Source: CAZVRZ01 sp964629965 (GTDB lineage Bacteria > Chloroflexota > Anaerolineae > Anaerolineales > UBA4823). From it: 30,991 nucleotides of DNA. Position 1 is the first letter of the stretch; each line of letters opens with the position of its first letter. Positions 13,134-21,500 of the stretch are shown piece after piece. The notes under the pieces are model-generated. The model saw only the letters and a list, made by a program, of their open reading frames with translations. It made no database searches and was not told where the DNA came from. The DNA lies in the NCBI GenBank assembly GCA_964629965.1, contig CAZVRZ010000063.1, positions 1 to 30,991 on the forward strand, given 5' to 3'. The translations under genes and the position numbers were made by a program.

Positions 13134-15239
13134 TTACTTCAGATCTTCAGCCTTGATATAGCCGCTGTCGACCAGTTCTTTCTGGTAGTTGTTAATGTCA
13201 ATGCTAATCGGGATCAGCAAATAGGAGGGTACGATCTTGACACCGTTGTCGTAGGTCTTGGTGTCATTGATCTCTACTGTCTCGCCCTTCAGAGCCTGAT
13301 CAACCATCTTGGCGGTCTGTGCGGCCAAAGAGCGGGTGTCTTTGAAGACAGTGTAGCTCTGTTCGCCGGCGATGATCGACTTGACGGAAGCAACTTCTGC
13401 ATCCTGACCAGTCACAACCGGGCAGGGTTGGGTGTCGGTGCAATAACCAACGCCCTTCAGGGAGGAGAGGATACCAATGCTGAGGCCGTCATAAGGAGAG
13501 AGCACGCCATCGACTTTTTTGTCGGTGTAGTATGCGCTCAGCAGGTTGTCCATACGAGCCTGGGCAGTTGCAGCCAGCCAACGCAGGGTGCCGACTTTGT
13601 CCATGCCCATCTGACCGCTTTGGATGACGATCTTTCCGCTGTCGATGTAAGGCTGGATGACCGACATGGCGCCGTTATAGAAGTAGCCGGCGTTGGTGTC
13701 ATCGGGAGAGCCGCCGAACAGTTCGACATTGAAGGGACCTTCTTTGCCAGAAGTCAGGCCGAGGCCTTCTACAAGCTGGGTTCCCTGGATAACGCCGACG
13801 CCAAAGTTATCGAAGGTGGCGTAATAATCGACGTTGGGGGTCTTGGTGATCAGGCGGTCATAGGAAATGACCAGCACGCCTGCATCATGAGCCTTCTGGA
13901 GCACATCGGACAGGGTCGATCCGTCAATGGCGGCGATGACCAGAACGTTGGCGCCTTTGGTGACCATGTTTTCGATCTGGGCCAGTTGGTTATTGATGTC
14001 GTTATCGGCGAACTGCAGATCGGTTTTGTAACCGAGTGCTTCGAAGGAGGCGACCATGCTGTTGCCATCAGAAATCCAGCGAGTGGAAGTCTTGGTAGGC
14101 ATGGAAATGCCAACGAGCTTGGCGGCAGCCGGGGCGGGTAGATCTTCAGCCTTGATATAGCCGCTGTCGACCAGTTCTTTCTTGTAGTTGTTGATGTCAA
14201 TGCTAATCGGGATCAGCAAATAGGAGGGTACGATCTTGACACCGTTGTCGTAGGTCTTGGTGTCATTGATCTCTACTGTCTCGCCCTTCAGAGCCTGATC
14301 AACCATCTTGGCGGTCTGTGCGGCCAAAGAGCGGGTGTCTTTGAAGACAGTGTAGCTCTGTTCGCCGGCGATGATCGACTTGACGGAAGCAACTTCTGCA
14401 TCCTGACCAGTCACAACCGGGCAGGGTTGGGTGTCGGTGCAATAACCAACGCCCTTCAGGGAGGAGAGGATACCAATGCTGAGGCCGTCATAAGGAGAGA
14501 GCACGCCATCGACTTTTTTGTCGGTGTAGTATGCGCTCAGCAGGTTGTCCATACGAGCCTGGGCAGTTGCAGCCAGCCAACGCAGGGTGCCGACTTTGTC
14601 CATGCCCATCTGACCGCTTTGGATGACGATCTTTCCGCTGTCGATGTAAGGCTGGATGACCGACATGGCGCCGTTATAGAAGTAGCCGGCGTTGGTGTCA
14701 TCGGGAGAGCCGCCGAACAGTTCGACATTGAAGGGACCTTCTTTGCCAGAAGTCAGGCCGAGGCCTTCTACAAGCTGGGTTCCCTGGATAACGCCGACGC
14801 CAAAGTTATCGAAGGTGGCGTAATAATCGACGTTGGGGGTCTTGGTGATCAGGCGGTCATAGGAAATGACCAGCACGCCTGCATCATGAGCCTTCTGGAG
14901 CACATCGGACAGGGTCGATCCGTCAATGGCGGCGATGACCAGAACGTTGGCGCCTTTGGTGACCATGTTTTCGATCTGGGCCAGTTGGTTATTGATGTCG
15001 TTATCGGCGAACTGCAGATCGGTTTTGTAACCAAGTTCTTCGAAGGACTTGACCATGCTGTTACCATCAGAAATCCAGCGAGTGGAAGTCTTGGTAGGCA
15101 TGGAAATGCCGATCAATTTCTTGGTTGCGGCGGGTTGGCCAGGTGCTGGTGAAGCAGTGGCGGCGGGGGTGCAGGCGCTCAGGAGCATAGAGAGTACGAT
15201 GAGGAGCGCGAAAACGGATACGAGGATGTTTCTCTTCAT
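13134..15239 (-). CDS. chvE: ChvE-like sugar-binding lipoprotein, two complete binding domains in one chain
   Basis: This encodes 701 residues from the ATG at 15239, which has GGAAGG-type ribosome-binding sequence upstream; an open frame to 15374 runs through the promoter and operator and is rejected. The start is a lipoprotein signal with lipobox LSAC (Cys23), then an Ala/Pro linker. Two ChvE/MmsA-system periplasmic-binding domains follow, each with ISMPTKTSTRWISDGNSMV, QLAQIENMVTKGANVLVIAA and GVLVISYDRL. The normal length is about 350 residues with one domain. The copies repeat every 333 residues and are joined by AEDLPAPAAAKLVG. They differ only near their ends (ASFEALG vs KSFEELG, YQKEL vs YKKEL). 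It should capture a monosaccharide outside the membrane and deliver it to MmsAB. Confidence 0.9.
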   Translation of the reverse strand: MKRNILVSVFALLIVLSMLLSACTPAATASPAPGQPAATKKLIGISMPTKTSTRWISDGNSMVKSFEELGYKTDLQFADNDINNQLAQIENMVTKGANVLVIAAIDGSTLSDVLQKAHDAGVLVISYDRLITKTPNVDYYATFDNFGVGVIQGTQLVEGLGLTSGKEGPFNVELFGGSPDDTNAGYFYNGAMSVIQPYIDSGKIVIQSGQMGMDKVGTLRWLAATAQARMDNLLSAYYTDKKVDGVLSPYDGLSIGILSSLKGVGYCTDTQPCPVVTGQDAEVASVKSIIAGEQSYTVFKDTRSLAAQTAKMVDQALKGETVEINDTKTYDNGVKIVPSYLLIPISIDINNYKKELVDSGYIKAEDLPAPAAAKLVGISMPTKTSTRWISDGNSMVASFEALGYKTDLQFADNDINNQLAQIENMVTKGANVLVIAAIDGSTLSDVLQKAHDAGVLVISYDRLITKTPNVDYYATFDNFGVGVIQGTQLVEGLGLTSGKEGPFNVELFGGSPDDTNAGYFYNGAMSVIQPYIDSGKIVIQSGQMGMDKVGTLRWLAATAQARMDNLLSAYYTDKKVDGVLSPYDGLSIGILSSLKGVGYCTDTQPCPVVTGQDAEVASVKSIIAGEQSYTVFKDTRSLAAQTAKMVDQALKGETVEINDTKTYDNGVKIVPSYLLIPISIDINNYQKELVDSGYIKAEDLK
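13142..15111. repeat. 999-bp in-frame tandem repeat with an 839-bp identical core
   Basis: Bases 13142-14112 repeat at 14141-15111 with an offset of exactly 999 bp (333 codons). By direct reading, 13195-14033 and 14194-15032 show no difference. Substitutions are confined to the edges (for example 13184, 13194, 14034, 14038, 14049-14051 and 14064). The repeat encodes the two halves of the sugar-binding lipoprotein. Confidence 0.93.
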
Positions 15240-15300
15240 TATCTTCCTTCCTTTAGGCGAAAAAATGGTTTTGTCCAGCAAAAGTGCTGGCAGGATATGC

Positions 15301-15329
15301 ATTAACGTTATGTTATCGATAACGTTAAT
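15301..15329. promoter_or_regulatory. LacI-family-type operator at the chvE start site
   Basis: ATTAACGTTAT (15301-15311) and ATAACGTTAAT (15319-15329) form an inverted repeat with 7-bp spacing. Nested in it is the perfect palindrome GTTATCGATAAC (15312-15323) with the central CG typical of LacI/GalR operators. It lies immediately downstream of the -10 box, at the expected transcription start, so a sugar-responsive repressor would block initiation. No regulator gene is present in the window. Confidence 0.7.
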
Positions 15330-15335
15330 AGTTAC

Positions 15336-15364
15336 ATTATAACAGGGCCTATTCCTTGCGTCAA
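15336..15364 (-). promoter_or_regulatory. Promoter of the chvE-mmsA-mmsB operon
   Basis: On the minus strand, TTGACG (15359-15364), a 17-bp spacer and a perfect TATAAT (15336-15341). Transcription would start around 15329, inside the operator, leaving a leader of about 90 nt before the ATG at 15239. Confidence 0.8.
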
Positions 15365-15404
15365 TGAGCATCAACAGCCGGCCGGGGTTGTCATTTTTGT
15401 CAAT

Positions 15405-15431
15405 TTGCCGCCTGTCAAAACATGTTATACT
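15405..15431 (+). promoter_or_regulatory. Possible promoter of the 2300-residue protein gene
   Basis: TATACT (15426-15431) is a good -10 box. The only nearby -35 candidate is TTGCCG (15405-15410) with a short 15-bp spacer. It is divergent from the chvE promoter and about 40 bp from it, so the two genes share one regulatory region. Confidence 0.4.
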
Positions 15432-15501
15432 TTTTGTGAGTTCGTTTGCTAACCATTGAACAATACGGGGCGCTCGCGCCAGATCCTGTTGGAGGTGTGG
15501 A

Positions 15502-18500
15502 ATGAGAAGCAGTTACAGTCGATTCGTACAGCGTGGGGTGGGTCTGATCCTGTTGGCGGCTGTGCTGGCGGGCAGCCTGTTTGCACCGGGAAGCGTGCAG
15601 CGGGCCTATGCGATCGCTGCGCCGGAGCTGGTTTCTCCGGCGCATGACCTGGAGACCACCATTGCCAATTACCCGCCGCTGGGCATCCCGGAGCTGAAGT
15701 GGAACGCAGTGGGCGAGGCCACCTCCTACCAGCTCCAGGTTTCCACAAACCTGGGCTTCAGCGATATTAAGGTAGATGTCACCACGCCCAACCTCTCTTA
15801 CACCGTTCCGGATGCCAATCCCTTCGCCGACCGCGAGTATTTCTGGCGGGTGCGGGTGGTGCAGCCCGAGACCAGTCCCTACAGCCCGATCTGGCGCTTC
15901 GTCGTGCATTGGGCGACCGCGACCAACAAGCCGGCGCTGACTGCGCCGGCGAACGGCGCCACGCTCAGCTTTTTTGAACAGACCACTTTTTCGTGGCAGC
16001 ACGTCACCGGCGCTTCGCACTACCGCCTGGAAGTTGCCGCTTCCCAAAACGGTTTCGACACGCCGCTGAACACCTATACGACCTTGACGACCACCTACCA
16101 GCCAACGGCAAAACTGGCCAATGGCAGCATCTATTACTGGCGGGTGATCCCGCGCAACACCGCCGGCCGGGATGGCACGCCCAGCGAGGTGCGTTCGTTC
16201 ACGGTCGATTATTCGTTTGTGCCGCTGCTGCTCGAGCCGCCGGACGATACGTACCCGGTCTTCACGCCCTCCTTCCGCTGGACGGCCGTGCGTGGGGCGC
16301 AATTCTACACTCTGCAGTACTCCACCGATCCCACCATGGCCACCAACATCACCGAGATCGTGACCCGTAACACCTCGTTCACGCCGACGGATCCGCTGCC
16401 GAACGATGTCAACTATTACTGGCGGGTGCGCGCCCATTCGGGGGCTTCGGTTTCGGCCTGGAGCACGATCTGGAATTTCAAGAAACAGTGGTACATCCAG
16501 CCGGTGCTGCTCACGCCTCCCAACAACTACCAATATGATTCTTTCCCCTTCTATTCCTGGACGCCGGTGCCCGGCGCCAGCCGTTATAAAGTCGAAATTT
16601 CCGGTGATGTGGGTTTTACGAATCCCAGGGCGTTCGAGACGGCCAATACGTTTTTAACTCCCGGCGACTTTATGGGAGGCGGGTATTGGCGAGTAACACC
16701 GCTTGACAGCGCCAGCAACCGCGGCAAGACCAGCGAAACCTGGTCGAACGTTGCCTCGTGGTCTTCGGTGCAGCAGATCTACCCGCTGTACTACTATACG
16801 GGCACGGTGATCACAATGATGACGCCGCACGAGGATCGCAGCGCCCCGCTGCCGATTTTCCAGTGGCATCGCATGGCCGAGCCACAAAGATATCAAATTT
16901 GGCCGGATTTCTACCGGCTCGAAGTCAGCCGCGACCCTCTGTTCAATACCATCGATTGGCAGGTGATCACTGAAAATACCAGCGCTGCGCCAACCATGGA
17001 AAATCTCTTTGCGCCGCTGCCCAATACCGATTATTTCTGGCGGGTCTTCCTGTTGGACGATGCACGGCAGCAGATCGGTCACCCCAGCGAGATTTGGAAG
17101 ACGCGCATCGACTTGAGCAAAGGCCTGAGCCCCACCGTGGCTGCGGCCGCGCCGGCCCTGCTGCGCCCTGAGCACGGCTACGAATTCGTGGAGGCCACCC
17201 CGTTGTTCGAATGGAAGCCGGTCAGCGGGGCGGCCTCTTACGAGGTGCAGATCGGCCAGGAAGAGAACTTTGCCGCGGGGTACACCGTGATCACGGATAC
17301 CGTGCCGTACCCGGCTTATGCGCCCTCCGTCTCGCTGGCGCAGCGCAGCCTGTGGCATTTCGGTTTTGGCTCCTTCTACTGGCGGGTGCGGGCATTGGAC
17401 CCCGGTGGACTCCCGCTGGCGGGCGGCTGGAGCGAGATCCGCCGCTTCCAGGTGGGCGGGCAGAGCCAATGGACGACAGCACGCACACCTGGAAGCCCGG
17501 AGAACCAACTGGAAATCGCCAGCGACCCGCTGCGAGACCAGGCGGACGACAATTACGATCTCAACTATCTGTATGCCGCCCAGGATGCGGGTCGTTGGTA
17601 CTTTTCTTTCTCCGAGCAAGCCGGGAGCCAGGATATGGTCTATGGCCTGTACCTGGATCAGGATCACGTAGACGATTCGGGCGGCTGGTACGATCCGGTG
17701 GGCTACAGCCTGACGACCACGCCCGGGCACCGCCCGGAATATGCCGTGTACGTCAACCAGGTGGGGGGAGTATTTTCGGCCGCAAACGTGATCATTTATT
17801 CCTGGAATCCAACCCTGGACGCCTGGGACCCGCCGAAAACGCTGCAAGACGTGGGCGGCGGCCTGAGTACATCCGGGTCTACAGACAACCTGTTGTCCCT
17901 GGCGCTGTACCCGGACGGGCAGGCCTGGGCGGTGGGGCAGGCCGGTAACATCCTGCACGGCCAGGGCAATGCCTGGACGCTCATCGACCGCCTGCAGGGA
18001 CAGTCGCTGTACGGGGTCGAGTTTGCCGGTCCAAACGAGGCCTGGGCGGTGGGCGACGAGGGCCGGCTGCTGCATTACAGCGGCGGGGCCTGGAGCGTGG
18101 ACGAGCAGATCAGCAAATTCCGCCTGCGCTCGATCAGCCTGGCCGACGCCCAAAACGGTTTTGCGGTGGGCGATGTAGGCACCATCGTGCCGTACGAGGA
18201 TGGCGTGTGGGGCGCAGCCATCTCCGTTGGGCAGAATGATCTTTATGCGGTGGATGCGGTCAATGATCCCCGCACGAGCCAATTGTATGCCGTGGCGGTG
18301 GGCAGCAACGGGACTGTGCTGCGCTATATCAACGGTGTCTGGAGCACGCTCAAAACAGGGGATAAAACGCTGCGGGATGTATCGGTGACCGACAGCCTGG
18401 GCGCCTGGGCGGTGGCGGAAGGCGGCCAAATCTACCATTGGAAAAATAATAATTTTGTTTCACAAACGATTTTGCCAGGCACACCGCAGTTCACCACCGA

Positions 18501-21500
18501 TCTGTACGGCATCGCCGTGTATTCGGATACGACCACCGTAAAGGGTTATGCGGTAGGCGCGGGCGGCGTGATCTTGAAGTGGAACAATGGCCTGCAGCGC
18601 TGGGAAATCCAGCCGCAATCCGCCCCGGGCACTTTGTACGACGCAGCCACGAGCAACAACGGGACGGTCTTCAAGGCGGCCGGCGCGGGTGGGGTGGTCT
18701 ACAACCTGGTCAGCGAAGTTTCTCAGCCAACGCCGGTCTACCCGCTGGTCGAACTGGCCTTCCCCAACACGTCGATCGGCATGCAGGATGTGGAAGGCAG
18801 CTACGCGGCGGTCTTGTTCAGCCTGCCGGTCACCGTCACCGGCGGGCTGCCGTACGACACGGCGCCCTCCGATCCGCAGGCCGGCGCCACCGGTTACCTG
18901 CGTTTCTTTGCTACCACCTCCGAGCGCCTCAACCAGCGCACGCCGCCGGACACGGTGGTGCGCAACCTGACGCCGCTGGATCCGACCACATGGCCCTCCG
19001 TGCTGCCCTACTTCTGGGACCTGCCGGTGCAGGCGCCCTATGCTGACGCGTTTGTTAAAACCTACCTGGACCCGGGTTATACAACACCTTCCAACACGGA
19101 AGGCATCAGCAGTGCTCCGGAGATGTCGCTGGTGGAGGATATCCTGGGCGACAATACCTACTACTGGCGTGTACAATCTCGATATTATCCTGGCACCTAT
19201 ATCAAAGGCGCCTGGTCGCAGGGCAGCAGCTTCAAGCGGGCCGGGTTCGTGCCGCAGAATTTGCGCGAGTCGGTCACCTTTGCCACGCCGACCTTCTCCT
19301 GGAGCATGGTGGAGGGAGCCGAAGCGTATGAACTGCAGGTGGACGACGACCCGAGCTTCGGCTCGCCGGCGGTGAACATCCCCACCGCCCAAAATTCCTT
19401 TACACCCACAGATATGCTGCGAAACGGAGAGTACACCTGGCGGGTGCGCGCCCTTCGCTACCAGGGGATCACCAACGAATGGAGCGCCAAGCGCACCTTC
19501 ACCCTCAACCTGGTGATGCCGCAGAACCTGCGCCACGCGCCCTCCGGCTTGCCGAACCGCGCCCCCACGCTGTGCTGGAACCCAGTTATCCAAAGCAGCG
19601 CTGGCCAGCCGGTGTTCGCCGCCTTCCGCTACTACGTGGAAGTGGCGCGCGACAGCACCTTCTCGGTGATCATGGATGCGGTCATCACCGAGCAAGCCTG
19701 CTGGACGCCCACCAAAGGCTATGAGGATGGCCAATACTTCTGGCACGTGGCGGTCATCGATGGCTCGGGCAACCAGGGTGAGTTTAGCCCGTATGTCACC
19801 TTCACCAAGCAGTACCCGCTGGTGACGCTTGTCAGCCCAGTGGATGGCAGCTCCGGGGCGGGCACGCCCACCTTTGTGTGGAACGCGGTCAACGGCGCGG
19901 CCAGGTACCGGCTGGAGGTCAATACCGATGTCAACTGGGCCTCCGACAAGCGGGTGGAAATGATCGACACGCCCAACACGCGCTACACGCCGCTGATGAC
20001 CTACCCGTACGGCAAAACCTATTACTGGCGGGTGGCGATCATCGACCAGGATGGCAAGCCCGGGCCGTTCAACGATGCCCAGGTGCTGATCACCCAGCCC
20101 ATCGCCGGACTGGCGGCGCAAAGCAGCAGCCCCACGCTGCTGGGCAACACCACGGTCTTCACCGCCACGGTGACCACCGGCACGGTGGACCAATATACCT
20201 GGAGCTTCGGCGACGGGGGTACGGCCAGCGGGCCCACTGCCAGCCACAGGTACGCTGCGGTGGGCACCTACACGGCGGTGGTGACGGCTACCAACAGCAC
20301 GCAGGCGGTGGCCGCCGAGACGACGGTAGTGGTATACACCTCCTCGGCCACCTTCGTGTATCATGACGCCGAAGACGTGGTGCACTCGGGCGAAGAAGTT
20401 TACCTGGCCGGTTCCTTCAACGATTGGAATACCAGCGAGCTGCACATGACGCCCAATGGCGATTACAGCCAGTTCAGCGTGAACGTGCCGCTGAGCGGCG
20501 GCGTGCACCAGTACCGGTACGTGGTCAAATCGGGCGGCGACCAGTGGAACTGGCTCAACACCGCCCACCGCAGCATGAACATGACCGGCGCGATCACGGT
20601 GGACGACTACCGCACCGCCGGCGTGGCGGAGGCGCGCCTGAACGGCCCGGCTGCGCTGCAGATCGAGCTGGGGCAGGGCACGGGGACCATCACCGGCACG
20701 CTGAGCATCGACGCGGTCACCAACGGCAGCGGCGCGGGGCGCAGCATCCGGGCGCAGCTTGGCTTTGGCACCAGCACCACGCCATCCAACTGGACCTGGC
20801 TGAATGCCCCGTATCTGGGGGACAGCGGCGGGTATGATGTGTTCAGCGGCTCGTTCACGCCGGGCGCAGTGGGTAAATACTATTATGCCTTCCGTTACGA
20901 TGCCAACTGGGGGACGGGCAACAGCTCGGCCGGCTGGACGTACGGCGACCTGAACGGCGGCGTCACCTTTGACATTGCCAACGCCGGCGTGGCGGATGTG
21001 CTGGCTTACATCTACCCGGTCACCTTCATTTACAACGACCTGGAGGATGTGGTGGTCGCCGGCGAGAACATTTACCTGGCAGGCGATTTCAACGACTGGA
21101 GCACCGCCTTGCGCATGACGCCCAACGAGGATTACAGCATCTTCCAGGCCACGGTCGACCTGAATCGCGGCACGCACGCATACTGGTTCGTGGTGAAGAC
21201 CGGCGGCAGCGACAATGCCCGCTGGCTGAACACCGAACTGCGCTCGGTCGATGTGGCCGGCACCACCTCGCTGAACCTATATCGCCGCGTAACGGTTGGC
21301 CAGGCGCTGTTGGCCGGGCCGGCGGCGATCACGATCACCCTGGGCACCTCCAGCGGATCCATCTTGGGGCAGGCCTATATGCAGGGAGTGACCGAAGCCG
21401 CGGGCGGCGGCCGGGCCGTCAAGGCGCAGTTGGGTTACGGCAGCTCGACCGATCCTGCTGCCTGGACCTGGAAAGACATGAGCTACCAGGGCGAGAGCAG

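Noticed and set aside
13092..15152. Two open frames on the plus strand that look like tandem duplicate genes (349 and 241 residues)
   Set aside because: They are the antisense of the two binding-protein copies and repeat only because the sense gene does.
15240..15374. N-terminal extension of the ChvE-like protein
   Set aside because: It reads through the -10 box and operator and would hide the lipoprotein signal. The ATG at 15239 has a ribosome site.
15240..15501. Riboswitch in the chvE leader or the divergent region
   Set aside because: The leader is short and shows only the operator dyad. No conserved aptamer layout or terminator/antiterminator pair was seen.
18460..21177. 905-residue open frame on the minus strand
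   Set aside because: It is antisense to the giant secreted protein, whose domains are clear on the plus strand. The translation is rich in His, Arg, Val and Gly without any family motif, as expected in GC-rich shadow frames.
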